16,044 nucleotides of DNA from Thermofilaceae archaeon (GTDB lineage: Archaea > Thermoproteota > Thermoprotei > Thermofilales > Thermofilaceae): NCBI GenBank assembly GCA_027017025.1, contig JALURH010000043.1:1-16044 (forward strand). Reading direction: 5' to 3'. Positions 1-7,339 of this stretch are shown in pieces. The notes below the pieces were generated by a model. It saw nothing but the letters and a program-made list of their open reading frames with translations. It had not been told where the DNA came from and searched no databases. Position 1 is the stretch's first letter. Every line of letters begins with the position of its first letter. Both the position numbers and the translations under genes were made by a program.

Positions 1-1189
1 CTAGACCCAATGCTGCATATATGTATCCAGTTAGACCAGCTAATTGAGCATTTACCTGTTCTGGAATCTTTTTAACAGCACTCTCTAGGCTAGCTGCTTT
101 ACTCTCCACAGCCGCTACTTTACTCTCTAGCCCAGCGATTTTAGTGTTAACAGCAGACTCTATCTCCTTAGCCTTTGTCTCGAGAGCCGCTGTAACCTTA
201 TCCTCTAACCCTGCAAGTTCCTCAATCTCGCTTAGTTCACCCATGTAGCCAGTTGCCCACAGTACTACATTCCTGAAGAATTGTGGACCACCTAGCCTAA
301 ATCCATAATACATCCAGGATACTCCTGGCTGATAGCCACCATAGGGTGTCTCGGAAGATACTATTACCAACCCCTTGCCCTCGCCAACTGGGAGGAACTG
401 TGCTGCCATTAACGTGAAGACTCCTGTCTCGCCAGGTGTATAGGCTTTCCCGCTACTACCTTGAGGCTCTGCTTGGTGTTCTACTACTACTCCATCCGTT
501 GTCGTGGTTACAATAATATAGGTGTCTGCTGGCTTCTCCGTTGCTGTAAGCTTGTGCCAGTTACCTGCGTCATCAACCCATGCAACTGCTCCTGGGCCGT
601 GGAAAAGCACTCTAGATACACCATACTTTAGTGCTGGTACTTCACAGTTGTCGAGAACCCCTAAGACCCTATATGATTTGATAGCAGAGCTTGTTGGATC
701 CTCGATGGATACATAATCCATCCTGAGGTTTGCGCCAAGAGCCTCTAGTATCATGTTTACAGCCTTCTGGGAGGTTTCGCTACCCTGTGCTGGGTAGTCA
801 CTATCAGCCGCCACCCATATAACCCTCTTCGGGTACTTAGTGAACCACGCATATATCGCGGATATCTCCTCCGGGGTGAAGAGTGATTGTGGCTGACCTA
901 TAATAATCATCTCAATGCTACCTATGTCCGCCGTAGAGAAGTCCCCAACAAATATGTCTGTGGCAAGCTCCTTCACTATAGATGGTAGAGCCTCTATATC
1001 TTCCTCGCTTTTAACGAGAATATACCACTGGGCTTCTGGAACCATTTTCATCATGGTTTCTATTCCCTTGTATGGCTGGCCATGGGATAGATCGATTAGG
1101 ATTGGGATACCTACTGGAGCCGAGGCAGCTAGGGGTAGAAATGGTGCTACTACTGTTGCGAGAAATAGAAGTGCTACCACTTTTTTCAT
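1..1189 (-). CDS. Secreted GATase/DUF4350-like protein with coiled coil (C-terminus outside window)
   Basis: The reading frame is open from an ATG at 1189 to the left edge, giving about 396 codons without a stop, so the C-terminus is missing. It begins with a clear signal peptide: MKK, then a hydrophobic stretch ending in PLAASAPVG. A Rossmann-like extracellular domain follows at about residues 25-140, containing IEMIIIGQPQSLFTPEEI and RVIWVAADSDY. This resembles the GIFT/DUF4350 (glutamine-amidotransferase-like) fold found in archaeal surface proteins. A second beta-rich part with many Gly and Trp residues follows. From about residue 315 there is an Ala/Glu/Lys-rich heptad stretch (LEDKVTAALETKAKEIES and similar), a likely coiled coil, and the last visible residues (LTGYIYAALGL) may begin a membrane anchor. 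I infer a membrane-anchored or S-layer-associated protein of unknown function. An AGGGG element lies 6 nt before the ATG. It is divergent from the DHPS-like gene. Confidence 0.8.
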   Translation of the reverse strand, partial: MKKVVALLFLATVVAPFLPLAASAPVGIPILIDLSHGQPYKGIETMMKMVPEAQWYILVKSEEDIEALPSIVKELATDIFVGDFSTADIGSIEMIIIGQPQSLFTPEEISAIYAWFTKYPKRVIWVAADSDYPAQGSETSQKAVNMILEALGANLRMDYVSIEDPTSSAIKSYRVLGVLDNCEVPALKYGVSRVLFHGPGAVAWVDDAGNWHKLTATEKPADTYIIVTTTTDGVVVEHQAEPQGSSGKAYTPGETGVFTLMAAQFLPVGEGKGLVIVSSETPYGGYQPGVSWMYYGFRLGGPQFFRNVVLWATGYMGELSEIEELAGLEDKVTAALETKAKEIESAVNTKIAGLESKVAAVESKAASLESAVKKIPEQVNAQLAGLTGYIYAALGL

Positions 1190-1232
1190 AGTCTGCCCCT
1201 AATTACTACTTGTCGAAGCTAATTAAATCTGT

Positions 1233-1240
1233 CTTTTAAG
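1233..1240 (-). promoter_or_regulatory. Probable TATA box of the secreted-protein gene
   Basis: On the minus strand this reads CTTAAAAG. A start site about 26 bp downstream would fall near 1210, giving a leader of about 20 nt that contains the AGGGG element in front of the ATG at 1189. The assignment rests on position and base composition only. Confidence 0.4.
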
Positions 1241-1348
1241 ACTCAGCCTCCCGTAGGTGAGAAAAACCCATAGCTTAGGTCTCACGAGGTCATATAGGAT
1301 GCGGTGGTTGTCGAAAACCTTCCTACGAAATGTTTTAGCCCCAGGAAA

Positions 1349-1356
1349 TATTTTAT
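1349..1356 (+). promoter_or_regulatory. TATA box of the DHPS-like gene, implying a leaderless transcript
   Basis: The sequence TATTTTAT, preceded by a purine-rich BRE-like GGAAA, is centred about 26 bp before the GTG at 1378. That is the classic archaeal TATA-to-start distance for a leaderless mRNA. It argues against the alternative in-frame GTG at 1366, which would lie only about 14 bp from the box and upstream of the predicted transcription start. Confidence 0.55.
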
Positions 1357-1377
1357 CTACCTAGGGTGTATAGTGTA

Positions 1378-2979
1378 GTGAAGATCCTCCTGCTAACCGG
1401 TAGGTTGGCTGCCCCTATCGTACGGGAGGCAGCTAAGGAGTGTGCCTCGAAGTACGACGTTGATATCCATATAATGCCTATAGATGTTGCTGCTCTAGCC
1501 ACCCCTAGATTCATTGCCTCCTACCTAAGGGACAAAGTTAAGCCAGGAGAGTATGATTTTGTAATGGTTTCTGGAGCTATAAAGGGGTCTATGAAGATAG
1601 TTGAGGAGGAAATCGGGGTAAAGGTTGTTAAGGGTCCTATACATGCTACCGACATACCCTTCATACTTGAAGTTGTAGAGCCCCAGAGGCTTTCCCCAGA
1701 TAAACCAGCCGATTTCATCGTGGAGAAAGAGAGACAAAGGTATATTGGGGAGCTCCTTTCTAGGCTAGAGATCTCTCTTAGATCTAAGAAACATATAGTA
1801 GTAGGTAGCCTCTCGGTACCTATCCACCCACCGCCAATAAGGGTATTATCTGAAGTGACAGAGGCCCACCTACTTGATAGGAGCAAGCTTCTAGAACTCG
1901 TTGAGAAACGTATAGTAGATGGAGCAGATATGGTTAGCGTAGGTTTTGAAGCAAATATATCTAGGCCAGATAAGGTTAGGGAGGTTATAAGGCTTATTAA
2001 AGGAGAATTTGATGTACCCGTAGTACTAGACTCCATTATTCCAGCTGAGATTATAGCGGGCGTAGAGGCTGGAGCAGATATGGTTATGAGCCTCGAAGCA
2101 GGTAATATTCCGAAAGTAGCTAGTAGGCTTAGAGATATCCCCGCTGTAGTGATACCCTATGACTCAGATACAGGTTTCTCCGCTAGGCTACCAGAAGAAA
2201 AAGTTAGCCTACTTGAGAGGAATATTGCTAGAGCAGAGAAACACGGTATTACCAATATTATTGCTGACCCTATTCTCGACCCAATAAATATAGCTAACCG
2301 AGGCGGCACATTCGAGTCCCTCATAGCATACCACATGTTTAGGAAGAAGAACCCTAGTATACCTATGCTTATGGGTATAGGTAATGTTACCGAGCTAATA
2401 GATGTAGACTCACCGGGCATTAATGCGTTACTCACCATGTTGGCTGCAGAAATCGGTGTTAGTATAGTGCTAGTTGTTGAGAAAAGTGTGAAAGCATGGG
2501 GCTCGACGAGAGAAACCGCTATTGCATCGCAGATGGCTTCCTTAGCGTGGAGCAAGAAATCTCCTCCAAAGGATTTAGGTATAGACCTATTAGTATTGAA
2601 GGATAAGAGGAGGATAGATACCCCGCTAGATATAAGTAGTGTCGAGGTCGTAGAGGCTAGCGGCGTCCCCACCGAGTACCCACTAGACCCCTTAGGCTCC
2701 TTTACTATACGTGTAAACCACAGTGAGAGAGTTATCGAGGCGTTATATAAGGGGATTAAAGGTAAGATATTGATAAGAGGGAGGAGTGCTAGGGAGATAC
2801 GGGATGAGATACTTAGGAGAAAGCTTATATCGTCTCTCTCCCACGCCTTCTACCTCGGTATAGAGCTAGGTAAAGCTGAGGAAGCATTGAGGATAGGTAA
2901 GAACTATGTTCAGGAGGAAAAATTATTCTTGGAGAAAAATCCTTTAAGTGCTAGAGCTAGGTGGGAAAATGATGATTGA
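1378..2979 (+). CDS. Dihydropteroate synthase-like protein (methanopterin/C1-carrier biosynthesis)
   Basis: About 533 residues, matching the archaeal DHPS-related family (TIGR00284 type, like MJ0107). The N-terminus (MKILLLTGRLAAPIV) starts an archaeal Rossmann-like domain of about 140 residues. A TIM barrel follows at roughly residues 142-395, with GADMVSVGFEANISRPDKV, VPVVLDSIIPAEIIAGVEAG and the glycine-rich MLMGIGNVTELID. A C-terminal domain of about 130 residues completes the protein. Family knowledge suggests it joins 6-hydroxymethyl-7,8-dihydropterin diphosphate to the ribofuranosyl-aminobenzene phosphate made by the next gene, but this activity is not firmly proven for the family. GTG at 1378 is preferred because the family begins at this MKIL segment and because of TATA spacing; GTG at 1366 would add four residues. 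Its end overlaps the beta-RFAP synthase start by 11 bp, so the two are co-transcribed. Confidence 0.88.
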   Translation: MKILLLTGRLAAPIVREAAKECASKYDVDIHIMPIDVAALATPRFIASYLRDKVKPGEYDFVMVSGAIKGSMKIVEEEIGVKVVKGPIHATDIPFILEVVEPQRLSPDKPADFIVEKERQRYIGELLSRLEISLRSKKHIVVGSLSVPIHPPPIRVLSEVTEAHLLDRSKLLELVEKRIVDGADMVSVGFEANISRPDKVREVIRLIKGEFDVPVVLDSIIPAEIIAGVEAGADMVMSLEAGNIPKVASRLRDIPAVVIPYDSDTGFSARLPEEKVSLLERNIARAEKHGITNIIADPILDPINIANRGGTFESLIAYHMFRKKNPSIPMLMGIGNVTELIDVDSPGINALLTMLAAEIGVSIVLVVEKSVKAWGSTRETAIASQMASLAWSKKSPPKDLGIDLLVLKDKRRIDTPLDISSVEVVEASGVPTEYPLDPLGSFTIRVNHSERVIEALYKGIKGKILIRGRSAREIRDEILRRKLISSLSHAFYLGIELGKAEEALRIGKNYVQEEKLFLEKNPLSARARWENDD

Positions 2980-3955
2980 GGTTTGTTCATCCGCTAGGTT
3001 GCATCTAGGTTTCTACACCCTAGCTATGGATAATGTAGCTTATGGCAGTATTGGTGTAGCTGTAGATAAACCAACTGTTATGATACGCGTTAGGAAATCC
3101 GATAACATTGTGGTGAAAAATAATACAGGGATCCCAGTTGAAAAAGAAATTAGGGAGGCTATTGAGAGCTTAAATGTTCCAGGCGCTGAAGTCGAGGTAG
3201 TAAAGGCTATACCTAGGCACGTTGGATTAGGCTCTACTACGCAATTAATGCTCAGCACGGCATACGCTGTATCCAGGCTCTACGGCCTTAAATACAGTAT
3301 TCGCCAACTAGCTTTCAAGCTAAAGCGGGGGTGGGTCTCAGGCGTAGGTATAGCGGCTTTCGAGCGAGGAGGTTTTATTATAGATAGTGGGCGTAGACTA
3401 GAGGGTAAGAAAGTTGGTGTACCTAAAGACCCCAGTGATCTCCCGAGGGTTATATATAGATCGCCTCTACCTAAGTCCTGGTACTTTATTGTAGTCCTAC
3501 CCAAGGGTATCCGTGGGCTCGATGAGCGTGAAGAAAAACCCCTACTTGAAGCGCCGGAAACAGATGAGGAACTTGAGTATGAGCTTCATAGAGCCGTCCT
3601 ACTAGGTATGCTTCACGCACTTGCTAGGAGAGATATTAAGGGTTTCGGCGAGGCACTAACTAATATACAGTTTCTCGTTGGACAGTACTTCTCCAGATAC
3701 CAGGGTGGAGTATTCTGTTGTAGGGAGACAGAAACCATAGTTAATGCATTGTTGGAGGGAGGAGCTTATGGAGTTGGGCAGAGTAGCTGGGGTCCAACGG
3801 CATATGGTTTGGTTCGGGGGAGGAAAGAGGCTAGGGAGATTTTAGACTACCTAACTAAGATACTGGAGGAGAACAATATTGATGCTGAGATCTTTGTAAC
3901 TAATGTCCGCAACAATAGGGCTTCCCTACGGTTCATTAAGTACTACTCCATGTAG
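2969..3955 (+). CDS. Beta-ribofuranosylaminobenzene 5'-phosphate (beta-RFAP) synthase
   Basis: 328 residues, normal for the family. The enzyme condenses phosphoribosyl pyrophosphate with 4-aminobenzoate (or 4-hydroxybenzoate), releasing CO2 and pyrophosphate, to give beta-RFAP, the first committed step of the non-pterin half of tetrahydromethanopterin-type cofactors. It belongs to the GHMP-kinase-like superfamily. The N-terminus MIEVCSSARLHLGF is typical, and the glycine-rich GHMP motif IPRHVGLGSTTQ is at residues 81-92. A second conserved segment, GAYGVGQSSWGPTAYG, lies near the C-terminus. A GGTGGG site at 2960-2965 precedes the tandem ATGs at 2969 and 2972, either of which could be the start; an upstream in-frame GTG at 2948 lacks such a site. 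It overlaps the DHPS-like gene (stop at 2979), indicating translational coupling, and converges on the PTPS-family gene with a 9-nt gap. Confidence 0.93.
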   Translation: MMIEVCSSARLHLGFYTLAMDNVAYGSIGVAVDKPTVMIRVRKSDNIVVKNNTGIPVEKEIREAIESLNVPGAEVEVVKAIPRHVGLGSTTQLMLSTAYAVSRLYGLKYSIRQLAFKLKRGWVSGVGIAAFERGGFIIDSGRRLEGKKVGVPKDPSDLPRVIYRSPLPKSWYFIVVLPKGIRGLDEREEKPLLEAPETDEELEYELHRAVLLGMLHALARRDIKGFGEALTNIQFLVGQYFSRYQGGVFCCRETETIVNALLEGGAYGVGQSSWGPTAYGLVRGRKEAREILDYLTKILEENNIDAEIFVTNVRNNRASLRFIKYYSM

Positions 3956-3964
3956 ACAATAGTC

Positions 3965-4396
3965 TTACTCTCCGCTATACTCGACGATAACGTAGTTTTT
4001 CTCACCTTCGAAAAGCTTGACCCGTATAGTCATCCCAAGCTTTTCATATATTTTCCTGGCTATATCTAGAGCTATATACTCCGTCGTAGCCTCCGGGTAC
4101 TCTATTACCTTTATCTCCCTGTTAAATGGTCCCTGGAGAACTATTTTCTCCAGATCCTTCCTAGGCACTATTATTTTATGGTCGTACTCTGCTAAGACTT
4201 CTCGAACAATTTTCTTGAGTACTAAGAAATCTATAACCATCCCTGTCTCCGGATCTACCTCACCTTCTGTTTCAACATCTAAGCGGAATGTATGTCCGTG
4301 GAGGTTCAAACACTTCTCTGTTATACCCTTAGTGTAATGGGCTGAATCAAATGTGAATCCTCTAACTCCTACACATATTTTCTTAGTCATATTCAT
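3965..4396 (-). CDS. 6-pyruvoyl-tetrahydropterin synthase / QueD family enzyme
   Basis: 143 residues, a normal length for this T-fold family. The zinc ligands are visible as H20 (FDSAHY) and H33/H35 (LHGHTF). C29 sits four residues before H33, giving the CxxxHGH pattern of the PTPS-I/QueD class rather than the Glu-containing pattern of PTPS-III. A YDHKII segment (D71/H72) and the late EGEKNYV glutamate complete the usual active site. By motif it should be 6-carboxy-tetrahydropterin synthase (archaeosine/preQ0 route) or a pyruvoyl-tetrahydropterin synthase. By location between MptA and beta-RFAP synthase it could instead serve the C1-carrier pathway, for example replacing a dihydroneopterin aldolase. 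The start is ATG 4396 or ATG 4390. Only weak GGGT complementarity lies upstream, spaced better for 4390. It is divergent from mptA. Confidence 0.88.
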   Translation of the reverse strand: MNMTKKICVGVRGFTFDSAHYTKGITEKCLNLHGHTFRLDVETEGEVDPETGMVIDFLVLKKIVREVLAEYDHKIIVPRKDLEKIVLQGPFNREIKVIEYPEATTEYIALDIARKIYEKLGMTIRVKLFEGEKNYVIVEYSGE

Positions 4397-4443
4397 ACCC
4401 TAAGTCTAGACGAGATATGCGAAAAACCTTTACATCATTAACT

Positions 4444-4455
4444 CCTTAAATTATT
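4444..4455. promoter_or_regulatory. Shared AT-rich core promoter between the PTPS-family gene and mptA
   Basis: The element CCTTAAATTATT lies in the 132-bp divergent intergenic region. On the plus strand a start about 26 bp downstream falls near 4475, just ahead of AGGTGATT. On the minus strand a start near 4420 would leave a leader of about 24-30 nt before the PTPS-family start. It is the best TATA-like candidate for both directions, judged by eye. Confidence 0.35.
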
Positions 4456-4483
4456 ACGACGATGATGATATTATAGGTGATTA

Positions 4484-4528
4484 ATAATTTGGCCAGCTCT
4501 ACGAGATATACAGGATGAGAGACCCGAG
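4484..4528 (+). other. Probable N-terminal extension of MptA lacking a canonical start codon
   Basis: The frame stays open upstream of the TTG at 4529 as far as a TGA at 4478-4480. It encodes PALRDIQDERPE directly before LPLVIDRVGVKGV. The FolE2/MptA family carries a conserved DVQ...P...RVG N-terminus, so this segment looks like genuine protein. No ATG, GTG or TTG lies in frame here. The only candidates are ATT at 4487, with GGTGAT five bases upstream at 4476-4481, or ATA at 4484. Confidence 0.55.
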
Positions 4529-5359
4529 TTGCCCCTAGTTATCGATAGAGTAGGGGTTAAGGGTGTCCGCAGAAAGATACGCATCTACACGCCTATTGGA
4601 ACCCTATCGTATGACGTTAAAATTGATGTCTTCGTGGACTTACCCAAGGAGCAGAGAGGCATACACATGTCTAGGAACATTGAGGTAATTCTTGAAGCAA
4701 TCGATGAAGCAAGTAAGGGTCGTTTTAGCACTCTAGAGGAATTATTTGAAAATGCGTGTAAACGTCTCCTCTCAAAACATGCTTATGCGAGTAGAGCTGA
4801 GATCTGTGGTAGAACTACCCACTACCTAGAGAATAAGTTTTTCGGCAGTAGTGTTCCCGAGGCAATCGATGTTATATTCAAGGTTTCTGTGCAGAGAGAT
4901 AGGGAGGTTGAGTGGAGCATAGGTATAAATGTGGAGGGGATGACTGTTTGCCCATGTGCGCAAGCAATATACTCGGCTCTCGAGGGAACAGAGCTGAGGA
5001 GCAGCCCTAGTCATGCTCAGAGAGCTAGGCTCTATATTGCTGTAAGAACTCGTGGAAAAATTGCACGTATAGAGTGGTTAGCTGAAGCCGCTAGGAACTC
5101 TTTCTCAGCCCCCACCCTAAGTCTACTTAAGAGGCAGCAGGAATATGAGTTAGTTAAAATAGCCTATAGGAATCCAAGGTTTATAGAGGATGTTGTACGC
5201 TACGCTATATTTAATATAGCTAAGATACTGCACGGTGAGGGATTCTCCCCGGACACCGAGATCTTAGTTGAAGGTGAGAGCTACGAAAGTATACACCCAT
5301 TTAATGCATATGCATGTAGAAAAGCTACTTTACGGGAAATTCTTGAAGAACTTAGATAG
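4529..5359 (+). CDS. mptA: GTP cyclohydrolase MptA (GTP cyclohydrolase IV / FolE2 family)
   Basis: From the TTG at 4529 the protein has 276 residues. The family converts GTP to 7,8-dihydroneopterin 2',3'-cyclic phosphate using Fe(II), the first step of archaeal pterin synthesis. Visible family marks are LPLVIDRVGVKGVRRKI, RGIHMSRN (44-51), GMTVCPCAQAI (138-147, containing the metal-binding Cys), SPSHAQRAR (159-167), LLKRQQE (199-205) and the ending ILVEGESYESIHPFNAYA with its conserved Glu and His. The true start is probably upstream: an in-frame DIQDERPE segment matches the family's N-terminus, but only non-canonical start codons are available (see 4484-4528). It is divergent from the PTPS-family gene and lies 60 bp before the DUF1464 gene on the same strand. 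The cyclic phosphodiesterase MptB, which acts next, is not in the window. Confidence 0.92.
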   Translation: MPLVIDRVGVKGVRRKIRIYTPIGTLSYDVKIDVFVDLPKEQRGIHMSRNIEVILEAIDEASKGRFSTLEELFENACKRLLSKHAYASRAEICGRTTHYLENKFFGSSVPEAIDVIFKVSVQRDREVEWSIGINVEGMTVCPCAQAIYSALEGTELRSSPSHAQRARLYIAVRTRGKIARIEWLAEAARNSFSAPTLSLLKRQQEYELVKIAYRNPRFIEDVVRYAIFNIAKILHGEGFSPDTEILVEGESYESIHPFNAYACRKATLREILEELR

Positions 5360-5419
5360 ATAGAAATAGATAGGAAAACGTTATGTTATTAGCCTAGAGG
5401 ATAAACTTGGTGTTCTTAA

Positions 5420-6577
5420 ATGAGAGCCCTAGGTATTGATCCAGGTACTAGAACCTTTGACCTAGTTGTAGTGGAGGAGAATAAAGTAGTTTGGGAGAAA
5501 AGTATTGATACAGTAGCTATAGCCGAGAAACCTGAGGTTCTAACCGAGGCTGTTGAGGAAGCTGGCTCAGTAGATATAATAGCTGGCCCCTCGGGGTACG
5601 GCGTTCCCGTCACATTTAACGAGGATATAGTTGATCCACGGAGATTCGCCCTAGAGGTTATCCTACTTACCAGGGAGGAAGACCTTAAGATAGGTATAGA
5701 GGCTGGTGAACTAGGCATTAAGGTCTATGAAGCTATAACAAAGGTTGTAGTAGAGTTTTGGCGTAGGAAACTACCAGTCTGCTATATTCCATCAACTATC
5801 CTCCTACCTACCGTACCTAGCTACAGGAAGATAAATAAGCTTGATATGGGTACCGCTGACAAAATGGCTATAGCCGTGCTGGGGGTATATGATCAATCCA
5901 CGAGGTTTAACGTAGGCTACAGTGATGTAAGCTTCATACTGGTTGAGATGGGGTTCGGCTACAACGCTACTATAGCAGTAGATAGGGGTAGGATAGTTGA
6001 TGGACTGGGGGGAACATTAACCTCTACAGGTTTCCTAACCATAGGGTCGGTGGATGCTGAACTCGCAGTTATGGGGCAGAAGTGGGTTAGGAGTGATGTA
6101 TTCCATGGAGGTGTAGCCGATATATGTGGTACTCTCGACCTAGATAGGGTAATTGAGGGATATGAGAGGGGGGAGGAACCTTATGCTTCAGCAATTAGGG
6201 CTATGCTCGACGGTATTGAGAAGAATGTGAGAGCACTTCTAACCTCCGTTAGGGAGCCTAGAGAGATTTTACTCTCTGGCAGGAATTCGAGGCATCCACA
6301 CTTGAGGAAGCTTGTTGAGGAGAAACTAGGTGATATAGCATCTGTGAGAACCGTGGGTAATCTCCCTGGAGCTAGGATATCGAAGGAGGCGGCTCAGGGA
6401 TATGCTATAGTTGGGGAGGGAATTATCGGGGGATTCTTTAATGAATTAATTAAGCATATGCGTATCGATAAAGCACGTGGAACTGTTCTCGACTGGGTGT
6501 TCCATCCTAGGCTAAAATATGCCAGAGAGTGGTTGCGAAAAGCGTATACTGGGAGTGTTAGGAAACCGAAATTATAA
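5420..6577 (+). CDS. DUF1464 family protein, ASKHA (sugar kinase/acetokinase-like) fold
   Basis: 385 residues, typical of DUF1464 (COG2441), an archaeal family sometimes called a predicted butyrate kinase. The N-terminus MRALGIDPGTRTFDLVVVEE is the phosphate-1 loop of the actin/Hsp70/sugar-kinase superfamily. A second glycine-rich loop lies in FILVEMGFGYNATIAVDRGRIVDGLGGTLTS. A third motif with a probable adenosine contact is REPREILLSGRNSRHP, followed by GARISKEAAQGYAIVGEGIIGG. The fold implies ATP-dependent phosphorylation, but the substrate is unknown. The ATG at 5420 has GGTG at 5409-5412, seven bases upstream, which suggests a leadered mRNA, probably shared with mptA. It converges on the flavo-iron-sulfur gene with only 6 bp between stop codons. 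Its position inside a pterin cluster suggests, but does not show, a role in that pathway. Confidence 0.85.
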   Translation: MRALGIDPGTRTFDLVVVEENKVVWEKSIDTVAIAEKPEVLTEAVEEAGSVDIIAGPSGYGVPVTFNEDIVDPRRFALEVILLTREEDLKIGIEAGELGIKVYEAITKVVVEFWRRKLPVCYIPSTILLPTVPSYRKINKLDMGTADKMAIAVLGVYDQSTRFNVGYSDVSFILVEMGFGYNATIAVDRGRIVDGLGGTLTSTGFLTIGSVDAELAVMGQKWVRSDVFHGGVADICGTLDLDRVIEGYERGEEPYASAIRAMLDGIEKNVRALLTSVREPREILLSGRNSRHPHLRKLVEEKLGDIASVRTVGNLPGARISKEAAQGYAIVGEGIIGGFFNELIKHMRIDKARGTVLDWVFHPRLKYAREWLRKAYTGSVRKPKL

Positions 6578-6583
6578 GTTTAT

Positions 6584-7339
6584 TTACCTTCCCCTAAGTA
6601 TTTTCTCCAAGGTAGATTGTAGCTCGCTAGGAGATTTCACAACTTGTATCCCCCTAGTTTCCTCTAGCTTCCTCAGATTCTCTAGGTCTATCTGACTTGG
6701 CGTAAAAACCTGTTCCTCCCAGCACTTTATAGCGTCTACTGGACAAACCTCTGCACAAATTCCACAGCCCCTACATTCATTGTAGTTTATTCTCGGAATA
6801 TTCTGTGGCTCATAGTGGTATATCGCATTGTAAGGACATTCCTTGACACATAGGAGGCATCTTATACATAGATCCTTATTAATATAGCAGGGTAGGTGGG
6901 TAACAGACCTCTTATCATAGTCCGATGGAAAAACTATGACGGGAACACCTGACTTCAATGCTTGACTTACAGCAATTGTTGGTAACGTATCAGCTATCCC
7001 ATGAACAATCTTAGCTACGGTATTCGAGGTTGCAGGCGCTATAACTATTACATCATATCTGCGAAGACTTACTCTACCCCCGAGAGGCGTGCCGTCTTCC
7101 ACGATGCCGCTACTACTTGCCCTATGGTAGACCCCCCCATATCTCCCCCCTGTGGCGACACGATCTATTTTATCTAGGATTCCATAGATCCTAGCGACTT
7201 CCCACCCAGCTTGGGAGAAGACTACACCTATCTCGAGTTCTGGATACTTGACTCTGAGACCAACAAATATATCATATATATTATGTAGATATCCACCAGC
7301 ACCAGTTATACACCAGAGGATCCTCTTCAGAGTATTCAC
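6584..7339 (-). CDS. Flavoprotein with two [4Fe-4S] sites (DmrX/AfpA family, probable dihydromethanopterin reductase)
   Basis: 251 residues. The first about 145 form a flavoprotein-type Rossmann domain: WCITGAGGYL near the N-terminus, then VIVIAPATSNTVAKIVHGIADTLP at 97-120, which is the FMN-binding pattern of the PpcDC/archaeoflavoprotein family. A two-cluster ferredoxin insert follows, with C158/C161/C164/C168 and C189/C192/C195/C199, both in CxxCxxCxxxCP form. Proteins of this build (MJ0208 family; DmrX of Methanosarcina) reduce dihydromethanopterin to the tetrahydro form using reduced ferredoxin-like donors. That matches the neighbouring MptE. The start is GTG 7339, which itself lies in a GAGGTGA sequence and overlaps the mptE stop as GTGA, so translation is coupled. 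It could instead be a general electron-transfer flavoprotein. Confidence 0.87.
   Translation of the reverse strand: MNTLKRILWCITGAGGYLHNIYDIFVGLRVKYPELEIGVVFSQAGWEVARIYGILDKIDRVATGGRYGGVYHRASSSGIVEDGTPLGGRVSLRRYDVIVIAPATSNTVAKIVHGIADTLPTIAVSQALKSGVPVIVFPSDYDKRSVTHLPCYINKDLCIRCLLCVKECPYNAIYHYEPQNIPRINYNECRGCGICAEVCPVDAIKCWEEQVFTPSQIDLENLRKLEETRGIQVVKSPSELQSTLEKILRGR

Noticed and set aside
522..1202. Plus-strand open frames at 522-716 and 915-1202
   Set aside because: They lie antisense to the secreted protein, whose minus-strand frame is open for about 396 codons with a clear signal peptide.
1257..1285. GTGAG...CTCAC inverted repeat upstream of the DHPS-like gene
   Set aside because: Arms of only 5 bp with a spacer of about 19 bp are expected by chance.
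1521..2036. 171-residue minus-strand open frame inside the DHPS-like gene
   Set aside because: It is a Ser/Thr/Ile-rich antisense shadow of a strongly conserved gene, with no start signals and no recognisable domain. The similar frame at 2157-2672 is rejected for the same reason.
4461..4520. TGATGA box resembling a C/D-box guide RNA upstream of mptA
   Set aside because: No CTGA D-box is found at a suitable distance, and the segment overlaps the probable MptA coding extension.
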